From Burkholderiaceae bacterium (GTDB lineage: Bacteria > Pseudomonadota > Gammaproteobacteria > Burkholderiales > Burkholderiaceae_E), in contig JAJPES010000065.1 of the NCBI GenBank assembly GCA_021166725.1, positions 1-64,000 of the forward strand: DNA of 64,000 nt, in the 5' to 3' direction. Under the pieces are notes generated by a model. The model worked only from the letters and a program-made list of their open reading frames with translations, had not been told where the DNA came from and ran no database searches. Below are positions 42,161 to 50,311 of this stretch, in pieces. Within the stretch, counting starts at the first letter, position 1, and each line of letters starts with the position of its first letter. Position numbers and translations under genes: made by a program.

Positions 42161-43256
42161 ACTTGCGTCCGAGGTGCCGCGCGAGCATCGGCGGCGGCAT
42201 CCGGATCCAGTGCGAGCGGGCGTACAGCAGCAGCCGCGCCGCGCGCGCTGCGCGGTTCGTCGCATCGGGGTGCATCGGAAACAGCGCGAGCGGCATCAGG
42301 CGATCGGTGAGACGCACCACTGCAGCCGGCGGAGCGCCCGCCTGCGATGCTTCGATCAGCTCGGCGGGAATCGGCGTGCCGAGGCAACGCTGCGCCTGGC
42401 GCAGCGCGTGGAATGCCGGACGCGCGAGATCGAGCGCCTCGGCGCGCGGCCAGAATTCGTCCCGGAAGCCGGGCTCGTGCGTCGCGAAGTGGCGCAGCAG
42501 TTCGTCGATGTCGACGAGATCGCGCAGCGCATCGGCGAGGTCGGAGCTCGACATCAGGTGCGCCATCGCGTGCAGCGTCATGTCGATCGGCGACAGTACG
42601 TGCAGTGCGGTACCGGGCAACGGGCGAGCATGCTCGAGCAACAGTCGCGCTTCCGGCCTGGCGCGTCCCGTCGACATCACGATGTTGTGGTGCAGGTCGA
42701 CTTCGACCCGGCGCTCGGCGTGGCGCAGCGGCGGCAACTCGTGCGACCAGCTGCGGTAATAGCGGTCGTCGTGCTCGTCGAGCGGCACGGCCGTCCAGCC
42801 GCGCTGGCGCAGCCGCGACTCGACGTCGGCGAGTCGTTCGCGCGGCAGCATCAGGTCGACGTCGACGAGGTGGCGACCGACTGCGTTCGGCAGTCCACCC
42901 AGCGCGTAGGCGCAGCCCTTGAGCGCGACGAGCGGCGCAGGCAACTCGTCGCGCAGCGCGTGGATCACCCGATCGAGTTCCCACAGCGCAGCGCGACGCT
43001 GCGCCTCGGCGTGGGCGAGCGCCCCGAGCAATTGATCGACGGCCGCTCGGGGCAGCGCGTCGAGCAGCCCTGCCTCGCGCAACTGCCACCCGATGCGCGC
43101 GAGCAGCCTTGCGCGCCGCAGCACGCGCAGCAGCAAATCCAGGTCGCGCGGCGGCAGGCCGACGATGCGATGCGGCTCGCGCAGTGCAGCGACGACGAGC
43201 CCCGCGACGCGCGTCGCGGGCGATGCGTCGACGCCGAGGGCCTCGCGTTCAGGCAT
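42039..43256 (-). CDS. Nucleotidyltransferase family 5 protein (HPr-rel-A type cluster)
   Basis: 405 residues. The core carries LVALKGCAYALGGLPNAVGRHLVDVDLMLPRERL, with the small-nucleotidyltransferase glycine, arginine and DxD (VDVDLM), and then EVDLHHNIV. It fits the uncharacterised NTP_transf_5 group, which includes accessory enzymes of some lasso-peptide clusters. The ALRDLVDIDELL helix region is also typical. The last 45 residues (Ala/Arg/Pro-rich) are coded opposite the end of ptsI and look like overrun rather than a conserved domain. It overlaps the HprK-like gene by 8 bases, so they are coupled. Function is presumed to be nucleotidyl transfer to a modified protein. Confidence 0.85.
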   Translation of the reverse strand: MPEREALGVDASPATRVAGLVVAALREPHRIVGLPPRDLDLLLRVLRRARLLARIGWQLREAGLLDALPRAAVDQLLGALAHAEAQRRAALWELDRVIHALRDELPAPLVALKGCAYALGGLPNAVGRHLVDVDLMLPRERLADVESRLRQRGWTAVPLDEHDDRYYRSWSHELPPLRHAERRVEVDLHHNIVMSTGRARPEARLLLEHARPLPGTALHVLSPIDMTLHAMAHLMSSSDLADALRDLVDIDELLRHFATHEPGFRDEFWPRAEALDLARPAFHALRQAQRCLGTPIPAELIEASQAGAPPAAVVRLTDRLMPLALFPMHPDATNRAARAARLLLYARSHWIRMPPPMLARHLGRKFRVRRRAARAARASAADRPPAAAAPPAAPAASRRREGSRA

Positions 43257-44178
43257 CGACCGGTTCTACCAGCGCCTCGAGCGCCTCGACCGCTTCGTCG
43301 AGCGACGAATAGCGAAGGCGCATCCGGCGCGATGCGCCGACGATCTTCTTCACGGTGTCGAACGCCGGTTCGCCGAGCAGTTCGTAATTGAAGGCGTTGG
43401 TGGCCAGCGAGAAGAAGGCTCGATCCGCGGGAACGGGTTCGAGCTCGAGTGCGGCGTCCGCAGCCCAGCGCGGAAAGACGATCCAGGCCGCGCGCGCCGT
43501 TTCGCTCGCTCGCGCGACGCTGTCGGAGGGCGCGCGCAGATGCACGATGTCGCCTTTTGCGGTCGCCTCGATGCGCGGCCCGAAGAACGCGTCGGGCGCG
43601 AATGCGCGCAGCACGTCGATCGATTCGTTCTTCAGCGGCATCGGTCGCGGAAAAGGAACGAAGTCCATCGTGCCGGGACGTACGAGGCCGAACTCGTCGG
43701 ACAACAGGCGCCAGCCGCGATGCGCGAGTGCCGCGCACAGCGTCGTCTTTCCGTGGCCGGGCATCGCCGGCATGACGAGAGCGCGGCCGTCGCGCTCGAG
43801 TACCGCGGCGTGCAGCATCAGGAAGCCGTGGAAGCGCAGTGCGACGACGAGGTTCAACCCCCATTCGAGAACCGCGAGCGCGTGCGCCGCGGGCCGGTCT
43901 TCGTGCGGCGCGCGCCCGTCCACTCGAAAGCGCACGCGTCGGGCGGAGCCCGGCCCGCGAAGCGGCGCTTCGCACAGCGACACATGACCGTGGAAGACGC
44001 GCTCGTCGTCGACCAGCGGGTAGTTGCGATACAGCGCATGCAGGGCTCGCGCGGGCTCGCGCAGGCCGACGGTCATGCGCAAGTCGAAGGGGCCGATGCG
44101 CAGCCCGAGGCCGCCGCGAATTCGCTCGACGAACGTTTCGGCGTCGATCGTGGCGACTGTTGCCGCAACGTCGTTCAC
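43249..44178 (-). CDS. HPr kinase-related kinase (HprK-related kinase A type)
   Basis: 309 residues from GTG 44178, whose GTGA overlaps the stop of the PqqD-like gene. The HprK-like P-loop is VMPAMPGHGKTTLCAAL (about 135-151), preceded by MLHAAVL and followed by LLSDEFGLV, where D161 and E162 sit as metal or base residues. LKNESIDVLRAF follows. Such kinases in paeninodin-type clusters phosphorylate the precursor peptide. Here the partners are a PqqD-like protein, a nucleotidyltransferase and a 170-residue protein. The true HPr lies next door, but sequence and context favour a dedicated substrate. Confidence 0.86.
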   Translation of the reverse strand: MNDVAATVATIDAETFVERIRGGLGLRIGPFDLRMTVGLREPARALHALYRNYPLVDDERVFHGHVSLCEAPLRGPGSARRVRFRVDGRAPHEDRPAAHALAVLEWGLNLVVALRFHGFLMLHAAVLERDGRALVMPAMPGHGKTTLCAALAHRGWRLLSDEFGLVRPGTMDFVPFPRPMPLKNESIDVLRAFAPDAFFGPRIEATAKGDIVHLRAPSDSVARASETARAAWIVFPRWAADAALELEPVPADRAFFSLATNAFNYELLGEPAFDTVKKIVGASRRMRLRYSSLDEAVEALEALVEPVDA

Positions 44179-44477
44179 ATCGGGGCCGACTCGATGAGCC
44201 CGACGGTCTCGAGGTGCTGCAGCAGGTTCGCGACGTGGTGCAGGAATTGCGGATCGGGCTTGACGTCCTGCAGTTCGGCCAGCGCAAACGCCGCCTCGGC
44301 GGCATTGCGTGGCTCGATCAGGCACTCGCGCAGCAGCAGTGCCGCGCCTTCGTTCAGGAAATGCGTCTGCCCGGACGGCCGGTGATAGAGGACGTGTCCG
44401 GACTCGGAATGCGCCCAGGCGAAGGGCGCGCCGGACGGAACCCGCCAGCGTGGCGGTCCGCCGGCGGGCGGGTTCAT
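44175..44477 (-). CDS. PqqD-like peptide chaperone of the HPr-rel-A type cluster
   Basis: 100 residues with the winged-helix PqqD/RRE outline: a strand pair HSESGHVLYHRPSGQTHFLN, then helix AALLLRECLIEPRNAAEAAFALAE and a final helix FLHHVANLLQHLETVGLIE. PqqD-type domains bind leader segments of peptide or protein substrates and present them to modifying enzymes. The ATG overlaps the stop of the 170-residue protein gene, and the stop overlaps the kinase start, each by 4 bases. Confidence 0.84.
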   Translation of the reverse strand: MNPPAGGPPRWRVPSGAPFAWAHSESGHVLYHRPSGQTHFLNEGAALLLRECLIEPRNAAEAAFALAELQDVKPDPQFLHHVANLLQHLETVGLIESAPM

Positions 44478-44986
44478 ACGTCGGTGATGTTCACGCGCAC
44501 GCCGAACGACGCGATCGAAAGCGCCGAGACGAAGGCGCCGTGGACACCGTCGTTCACGTTCTTCTCGGCGAGGTTCTGCGCGTTGTTGCAGTTGCCGTTC
44601 GGCGAGTAGTAGTACGTGCCGCCCTGGTCGCACATCTCGGTTGTCGAGACGTCTGCGTATGTGGGCTTGCCATTGGAACCGGTGCCGTCGTACTTGCAGT
44701 ACGTGCGGCCAGGCGTGAACCTGGTGACCTCGATCGGCCCGGTGTCCGGGACGAACCAACCCTTGTCGTTTCCGCCCAGGCCAGGATCCTTGGCGCAAAA
44801 GGCCGTTTCGGTTTCGGATCTCGCAAGAACGGCGCTGGTGCGCGCGATTTCGGCCGCGACGCCCTGGCGCAGCGAGAAGATCGTCGGCATCGCGACGAGC
44901 AACGCGCGCCGGCCGGTGGAGGGGATGCGATTCGAGGAAGGCGCCGAGGTCCATGCATCGCCCGGCCTGCCAATGGACTCGTTCAT
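44474..44986 (-). CDS. 170-residue cysteine-containing protein, candidate substrate of the adjacent modification enzymes
   Basis: First gene of the cluster. The N-terminal 25 residues are polar, followed by a mild hydrophobic stretch RRALLVAMPTIFSLRQGVAA (26-45) that could be a Tat-like signal or a recognition leader. The rest is Gly/Asn/Thr-rich with four cysteines at 64, 97, 119 and 133 and a YYYSPNGNCNNAQN motif. No enzyme motif is visible. Position, 4-base overlap with the PqqD-like gene, and lack of its own catalytic features make it the best candidate substrate. Its length is far beyond a lasso precursor. This role is inference. Confidence 0.7.
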   Translation of the reverse strand: MNESIGRPGDAWTSAPSSNRIPSTGRRALLVAMPTIFSLRQGVAAEIARTSAVLARSETETAFCAKDPGLGGNDKGWFVPDTGPIEVTRFTPGRTYCKYDGTGSNGKPTYADVSTTEMCDQGGTYYYSPNGNCNNAQNLAEKNVNDGVHGAFVSALSIASFGVRVNITDV

Positions 44987-45027
44987 CTGTTGCTCCCCGC
45001 CACCCGTTCTTGTCTTTCAAAAGACCA

Positions 45028-45043
45028 TGCAAGAATTACGCCA
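45028..45043 (-). promoter_or_regulatory. Candidate sigma-54 promoter of the HPr-rel-A type cluster
   Basis: On the minus strand TGGCGTAATTCTTGCA has the GG and GC doublets of sigma-54 promoters at correct spacing and the full TTGCA half; three positions of the -24 half differ. It lies 42 bases before the start of the 170-residue protein in an AT-rich patch. A small inverted repeat (GTCTTT/AAAGAC, 45012-45025) sits between it and the start codon. Confidence 0.4.
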
Positions 45044-45127
45044 ATTCGCGTGCTTTCAGGGGAAATCTGGGTACCGAAGCGCCTGGCAGACGCGTTGTGT
45101 AAAGCCTGCCGACATCCTGCGCCGAAG

Positions 45128-46414
45128 TCAGCCCTTCGGTGGCTGCGGCAACCGTGCGAACAGCCACGCCCCCGTGCCGAGCATCAACGCGATCGTCGCG
45201 AACGCTGCCGTGAAAGGCGGCCAACCGCGCGCCACCGCGAACGACGCCACAGCACCGGTCAGCCACTGCATCAACGCCACGCCGAGGAACAGCGCCATCG
45301 TGAACAGCGACAGCGCGCGTCCCGTCATCGAGGCGGGATAGGCGTCGCGCACGTCCGGGTACTGCAGCACGCCGTAGCCGAAGAGCAGCGAGAAGGCGAT
45401 CGAGATCGCCACGTCGAACCAGGCGTTGAAGCCGGGTGCGAGCAGCACGAACAGCGCCGCGCAGCCGAGCGTTCCGCCGAGCAGCCAGCGTCGCCGCGTC
45501 GCGCGTCCCGGGTCGAGTCGGCCGAACAGCGGCGGGCTGATCATCGATGCCACCGACACCGCGATCGCGACATTGCCGCTGGCCACGAGCGAGAAGCCGT
45601 AGCGATCGACCAGCAGCGGCCCGAGCCACAGTCCGCGCAGCGAGACGAAAGCGGCGTAACTGACCGTGGCCAGCGCGAGGATGCCCCAGGTATGCGGCAT
45701 CGCGAACAACGACGCGAAGCCGCGCAGGGCCTGTCCGAGCGACTCGCGTTCGGTGTCCTGCGGTGAATCCGTCGCCGCCGTCGTCGAACGCTCGCCGTCG
45801 ACGCGGGTCGAAGGCGCTTCCCGTTCCCGCACGAAGTGCGCGATCGCCAGCCACGCCACGGCCGACAGAACGCCGAGCGCGACGAAGCCCGAGCGCCACG
45901 TGCCCATCTCGATCAACCAGGCGAGCGGCGTGCCGGTGACGAGCATGCCCATGCCGCCGAGCCCCAGCACGAGCCCCGACACCGATGCGTAGCGCGCGGC
46001 CGGAAAGCGCTGCGCGATGAACACCGTGCAGACGAGGAAGGCCGGTGCGCAGCCGATGCCGATCAGCGCCTGGCCGACGAGCAGCACGCCGAACCGATCC
46101 GTGTACGCGGACAGTGCCGATCCGACGATGGTGAGCGGGAACGCGACGAGCACCGTGCGACGCACGCCGTACAGGTCGATGCCGATGCCCATCAACAACT
46201 GCAGCGCGCCGAATGCGAGATGGAAGGTTCCGGCGAACACGCCGAGCGCCTGCGGGCCGAGCCCGAATTCCGCCTGCAGTTGCGGCGCCATGATCGCCGC
46301 CACCGTGCGATAGGCCTGGCTCAGCGCGAAGCCGCCGGTGAGCGCGAGCAGCATCGCCCAGGCGGATGACGAATGTCCGGAGGGGCGGGAGCGAAAGGCG
46401 GAATCGGCGGGCAT
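45128..46414 (-). CDS. MFS transporter
   Basis: 428 residues with 12 predicted helices, motif A at LMGIGIDLYGVRRTVLVAF after helix 2, and a long central loop (about residues 190-225, TRVDGERSTTAATDSPQD). Helix 1 begins WAMLLALTGGFALSQAYRTVAA. It lies on the same strand as, and after, the LysR gene, so it may belong to the regulon of the divergent AtuA-like operon. The substrate is not identifiable. Confidence 0.86.
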   Translation of the reverse strand: MPADSAFRSRPSGHSSSAWAMLLALTGGFALSQAYRTVAAIMAPQLQAEFGLGPQALGVFAGTFHLAFGALQLLMGIGIDLYGVRRTVLVAFPLTIVGSALSAYTDRFGVLLVGQALIGIGCAPAFLVCTVFIAQRFPAARYASVSGLVLGLGGMGMLVTGTPLAWLIEMGTWRSGFVALGVLSAVAWLAIAHFVREREAPSTRVDGERSTTAATDSPQDTERESLGQALRGFASLFAMPHTWGILALATVSYAAFVSLRGLWLGPLLVDRYGFSLVASGNVAIAVSVASMISPPLFGRLDPGRATRRRWLLGGTLGCAALFVLLAPGFNAWFDVAISIAFSLLFGYGVLQYPDVRDAYPASMTGRALSLFTMALFLGVALMQWLTGAVASFAVARGWPPFTAAFATIALMLGTGAWLFARLPQPPKG

Positions 46415-46493
46415 CGATGGCAGAGAGCGGACGGCGACGATGCCGTCGGCGGAGGTCGAAGAGGGAAATCCCCCTGGCCGCAGGGACTGCCGA

Positions 46494-47429
46494 CTATAAG
46501 CCCTGCCGGCGGCCGCGCATGGAGCGAAGCGTGCTCGCGATCGGATGGGGCCCGGCGAGCAGTTCGATCAGCGCTTGTGCGGCCACCGAAGGCGAGCGCC
46601 CGGCGCGCCGGATCATTCCCATCGTCCGCTCGATGCGCGGAGAGTGCAGCGGCACCTCGGCCAACCCGGCGAAGGCCAGCAGCGGCGTCGTCGACGACGG
46701 CAGCGCGGCCACGCCCAGGCCCTCGCGCACGAGTGCGCCGACGGTGGCGAGGTGCGCCGCGTCGTAGCCGCCGCGCGCATCGATTCCGGCCTGCGCGCAA
46801 GCGGCTTCGATGTGCTGGCGCACGCTGGAGGTTCGCGACATCGAGACCATCGGCGAGCTCTTCAGCATCTGCTGCCACGAGATCGAGCGTCGGCGCGCCA
46901 GCGGATGGTCGTGACGGCACAGCATCACGAAGCGGTCGACCAGCATCGGCGCGAAGCTGAAACAGCGCTCGTCCGCGGGGGCGACCGTCAGGCCGAAATC
47001 GGCTCTGCCGCTTTCGACGAGTTCCTGGATCTCGTCATGCAGTGTGTCGCGGATCGCCACGTCGATGCCGGGGTGCAGGCGCTTGAGCCGCGCCAGCGCG
47101 CGCGGCAGCGTGAGCGCGGCGAGCGAGGGGAGCGCCGCGACGACGACGCGACCGCGGCGACGCGCGAGGTAGTCGCGCAGGTTGCCGGTAACCGCGTCGA
47201 ACTCCTCGATCAGCCTCGACGCCAGGCGCAGCAGTTCCTGGCCTTCGGCGGTCAGTGCAAGCCGGCGCGTCGTCCGATCGAACAGGCGCACGTCGAGCAC
47301 GAACTCGAGCTTGCGCACGGCCGCGCTGAGCGCCGGCTGCGAAAGGTGCAGGCGCGCGGCGGCTTCGCGAAAGCTGCCGAGTTCGGCCACCGCGCGAAAT
47401 GCCTGGAGCTGGCGAAGCGTCACATTCAT
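46494..47429 (-). CDS. LysR-type transcriptional regulator
   Basis: 311 residues. The N-terminal winged helix MNVTLRQLQAFRAVAELGSFREAAARLHLSQPALSAAVRKLE is diagnostic, followed by the two-lobe effector domain. It is divergent from the AtuA-like operon with a 90-base AT-rich intergenic region containing a candidate LysR box, so it most likely controls that catabolic operon in response to a pathway intermediate. Confidence 0.92.
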   Translation of the reverse strand: MNVTLRQLQAFRAVAELGSFREAAARLHLSQPALSAAVRKLEFVLDVRLFDRTTRRLALTAEGQELLRLASRLIEEFDAVTGNLRDYLARRRGRVVVAALPSLAALTLPRALARLKRLHPGIDVAIRDTLHDEIQELVESGRADFGLTVAPADERCFSFAPMLVDRFVMLCRHDHPLARRRSISWQQMLKSSPMVSMSRTSSVRQHIEAACAQAGIDARGGYDAAHLATVGALVREGLGVAALPSSTTPLLAFAGLAEVPLHSPRIERTMGMIRRAGRSPSVAAQALIELLAGPHPIASTLRSMRGRRQGL

Positions 47430-47440
47430 AAACCGATTCG

Positions 47441-47455
47441 ATCAATACATCCGAT
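47441..47455. promoter_or_regulatory. Candidate LysR-type box
   Basis: ATCAATACATCCGAT has the ATC-N9-GAT form (T-N11-A) typical of LysR-type binding sites. It lies 12 bases before the LysR start and 65 bases before the divergent operon, in the locally AT-rich intergenic region. Confidence 0.4.
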
Positions 47456-47519
47456 AAATCGATTTGCCAAGCGTTTCGAGCGACAGGCAACCTCGTCCGA
47501 TGGTGCGAGGAAGGGTCGA

Positions 47520-48920
47520 ATGACGGCGCAAGGCGCGGTGCTGGTCGGTTGCGGGGCCGGTTTCTCGGGAGACCGGCTCGATGCGCCGCTGCCCGTCGTG
47601 CGCAGCCTCGTACGCTCGCGCCGGCCGGCGGCGATCATGTTCGAGACGCTGGGCGAGCGCACGCTCGCGCTCGCGCAACTCGCCCGGCTCGAGGACCCGG
47701 GCAGGGGCTACGAGCCGCTGCTCGAGCGGATGCTCGAACCGATCCTCGCCCTCTGCCTCGAGCACCGGGTCGCGATCCTCGGCAATTTCGGTGCGGCCAA
47801 CCCACCCGCTGCGGCGAAAGCGATCCGCGCGCTGGCGCAGCGCCTCGGCTGCCGCGCGCCGCGCATCGCCGTCGTCACCGGGGACGACCTGGTCGCGGGA
47901 GCGATGCTCGCCCACCTCGAGCAGGAAGACGGCTCGCCGTGCGCGTCGGAGCGCGTGTTGAGCGCGAACGCCTACCTCGGCGCGCAACCGCTGATCGACG
48001 CGCTCGCTGCCGATGCCGACGTGGTCGTGACCGGACGCGTGGCCGACCCGGCGCTCGCGCTCGCTGCGTTCGCGCACCACCACGGCTGGTCGCTCGCGCA
48101 GCGCGAGCGCGTCGCGGCGGGAACGCTCGCCGGACACCTGCTCGAGTGCGGCGCGCAGGTCAGCGGCGGCTACTACGCCGACCCCGGCTTCAAGGACGTT
48201 CCCGATCCGCACCGCATCGGCTTCCCGATCGTCGAGATGCGCTCCGATGGTTCCTTCGTGATCGGCAAGGCCGACGACACCGGAGGGCTGGTCGACCGGC
48301 ACACGGTGGCCGAGCAGATCCTCTACGAGATCCACGATCCGTCGCGCTACCTCACGCCCGACGTCGTGCTCGACGTCACGCAGGTCGAGATTGCCGAGGC
48401 CGGGCCGAATCGCGTCGCCGTCGGCGGTGCGATCGGGCACGCGCGTCCCGAGCGGCTGAAGGTCACCGTGGGGCACGAAGCGGGCTGGATCGGCGAGGCC
48501 GAGATCTCGTACGCCGGCCCGAACGCCGTTGCGCGCGGGCAGCTGGCCATCGACGTCGTGCGTCGCCGGCTCGGCGACGACGTGCGCATGCGCGCCGACC
48601 TGATCGGGGTGGCGAGCGTCTTCAACGACGACGCCGGTCGCTTCCTCGACGCGTGTGCCGCCGAAGGCGGGCACGAGGCGCGCGACCAGGACGTGCGCGA
48701 GCGGCAAGCGCGCGAACTGCGCGACGTCCGCGTGCGCATCGCCGTCGCCGGCGAGTCGAAGGAGCTCGTTGCGCGCGCCGGCGAGGAGGTACTCGCGCTC
48801 TACACCTGCGGTCCCGCCGGCGGCGGCGGCGTACGCAGCTCGGTGCGCCGGCGCATCGCGACGAGTTCGGCGTACATCGCGCGCGAGCGCGTCGCGCCGT
48901 CGGTGGAGATCGTCGGATGA
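47520..48920 (+). CDS. AtuA-like acyclic terpene utilisation family protein (DUF1446)
   Basis: 466 residues. Family landmarks are VLVGCGAGFSGDR at the N-terminus, MFETLGERTLALAQ, NAYLGAQPLIDALAADADVVVTGRVADPALALA, and HLLECGAQVSGGYYADPG. Proteins of this family occur in citronellol/geraniol degradation (AtuA) and in other acyl-CoA catabolic operons, with no settled reaction. In Pseudomonas the C-terminal domain is fused; here it is the next gene, with a 4-base overlap. Confidence 0.85.
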   Translation: MTAQGAVLVGCGAGFSGDRLDAPLPVVRSLVRSRRPAAIMFETLGERTLALAQLARLEDPGRGYEPLLERMLEPILALCLEHRVAILGNFGAANPPAAAKAIRALAQRLGCRAPRIAVVTGDDLVAGAMLAHLEQEDGSPCASERVLSANAYLGAQPLIDALAADADVVVTGRVADPALALAAFAHHHGWSLAQRERVAAGTLAGHLLECGAQVSGGYYADPGFKDVPDPHRIGFPIVEMRSDGSFVIGKADDTGGLVDRHTVAEQILYEIHDPSRYLTPDVVLDVTQVEIAEAGPNRVAVGGAIGHARPERLKVTVGHEAGWIGEAEISYAGPNAVARGQLAIDVVRRRLGDDVRMRADLIGVASVFNDDAGRFLDACAAEGGHEARDQDVRERQARELRDVRVRIAVAGESKELVARAGEEVLALYTCGPAGGGGVRSSVRRRIATSSAYIARERVAPSVEIVG

Positions 48921-49318
48921 GCGGCATCGAGCAAGCAAGCCCGAGCCGCGAAACCGACGGCTTCGTCGACGTGCCGCTGCACCGCGTTGCCCACGCCCGT
49001 GCCGGCGACAAGGGCGACCGGCTCAATGTCAGCGTGATCGCATACCGTGCCGAGTGCTATCCGCTGCTGTGCGAACAGCTGAGCGCCGAGCGCGTCGCGC
49101 GGCGCTTCGCGCACCGCAGCCCCGGCGTCGTGCGGCGCTACGAGTTGCCGCGCCTGTGGGCGCTGAATTTCGTCGTCGACGACGTGCTCGAGGGCGGCGT
49201 CAACGACGCGTTGAATCTCGACGGACACGGCAAGACGCATTCGTACCTGGTGCTGTCGATGACGGTTCGCGTGCCGCGCGAACTGCTGGATCCCACGAAG
49301 GAGGAACCCGAAAGATGA
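48917..49318 (+). CDS. AtuA C-terminal-domain-like protein
   Basis: 133 residues. PLHRVAHARAGDKGDRLNVSVIAYRAECYPLL and LPRLWALNFVVDDVLEGGVNDALNLDGHGKTHSYLVLSM match the small domain that follows DUF1446 in AtuA-type proteins. It probably forms a complex with the larger subunit, whose gene overlaps it by 4 bases. Its own stop overlaps the start of the TAXI gene by 4 bases. Confidence 0.82.
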   Translation: MSGIEQASPSRETDGFVDVPLHRVAHARAGDKGDRLNVSVIAYRAECYPLLCEQLSAERVARRFAHRSPGVVRRYELPRLWALNFVVDDVLEGGVNDALNLDGHGKTHSYLVLSMTVRVPRELLDPTKEEPER

Positions 49319-50286
49319 AGCGCAATCCGAAACTCTTCGCCGCGGCGATCGCGGCCTGCGCGGCGGTCGCCTTCTCCGGCGCAGCGTCCGCGCAGGAGAA
49401 ACTGCTGATCGGGGCGACGTCGGCCTCGTCGAGCCAGTACGGCTATTTCGTCGCGCTGTCGCAGCTGATCAACGCGAAGGTCCCCGGTGTCGAGAGCTCG
49501 GTGGTCGAGACCGGCGCCACCGTGGACAACCTGCGGCGCATCGGGCGCAACCAGATCGACCTCGGCCTCGTCACGACGAACGTCGGCTACCACGCGTATG
49601 CGGGCGTCGGCGACTTCGCCGGCAAGAAGGTCGACAGCCGACTGATGTTCGTCTATTCGCCGGCGCCGCAGAACGTCGTCGTGCGCGCCGACAGCGGCGC
49701 GCAGAAGCTCGCCGATCTCGCCGGCAAGCGCTTCAATCCGGGGCTGAAGGGATCGGCGACCGAGAAAACCGCCGAGAGCGTGTTCAAGGCGCTCGGCATT
49801 GCACCCGACTACGTGCGTGGATCGACCACCGACATCGTCGACTCGATCAAGGACAACCGCGTGATCGGCTACGTGAAATCGGGCGTGGGCGACAAGCTCG
49901 ACGGCTCCTCGCTCGACATCGCGACCTTCACGCCGGTGCGCGTGCTCTCGCTCACGCCCGAGCAGAAGAAGACGGTCGCCGAGAAGTTCCCCGACCTGTC
50001 GGTGGTCGACATTCCGGCCGGCGCGGCCGAAGGCATTCCGGCGTACAGCACCTGGAGCTTCGGCCTGGCGGTGCACGCGCGTCCGGGCCTGTCCGACGAA
50101 ACCGCGTACGGCATCGCGAAGGCCGTCTTCGAGGACAAGACGGTGCAGGTCGGCGCGATGAGCAGCCTGAAGGGCATCGACATGATCAAGCTCACGCTCG
50201 AGAACGGAACCGTCCCGTTGCATCCCGGCGTCGTGCGCTACCTGAAGGAGAAGGGCGTGTCGATTCCGCAGAAGCTGCTGCCCTGA
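49315..50286 (+). CDS. TAXI family TRAP transporter substrate-binding protein
   Basis: 323 residues with a signal peptide ending ASA before QEKLLIGATSASSSQYGY. The TAXI fold is seen in VVETGATVDNLRRIGRNQIDLGLVTTNV, LAGKRFNPGLKGSATEKTAE and IPAYSTWSFGLAVH. It captures a carboxylate or similar ligand for the fused permease encoded 26 bases later. The adjoining AtuA-like and dehydrogenase genes suggest a branched or terpenoid acid. Confidence 0.9.
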   Translation: MKRNPKLFAAAIAACAAVAFSGAASAQEKLLIGATSASSSQYGYFVALSQLINAKVPGVESSVVETGATVDNLRRIGRNQIDLGLVTTNVGYHAYAGVGDFAGKKVDSRLMFVYSPAPQNVVVRADSGAQKLADLAGKRFNPGLKGSATEKTAESVFKALGIAPDYVRGSTTDIVDSIKDNRVIGYVKSGVGDKLDGSSLDIATFTPVRVLSLTPEQKKTVAEKFPDLSVVDIPAGAAEGIPAYSTWSFGLAVHARPGLSDETAYGIAKAVFEDKTVQVGAMSSLKGIDMIKLTLENGTVPLHPGVVRYLKEKGVSIPQKLLP

Positions 50287-50311
50287 GCCCGTCCAGGCGG
50301 AGCCGACGGGC

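Noticed and set aside
42039..45043. Lasso-peptide biosynthetic cluster
   Set aside because: Kinase, nucleotidyltransferase and PqqD-like genes are present, but there is no asparagine-synthetase-like cyclase, no transglutaminase-like leader protease and no short precursor.
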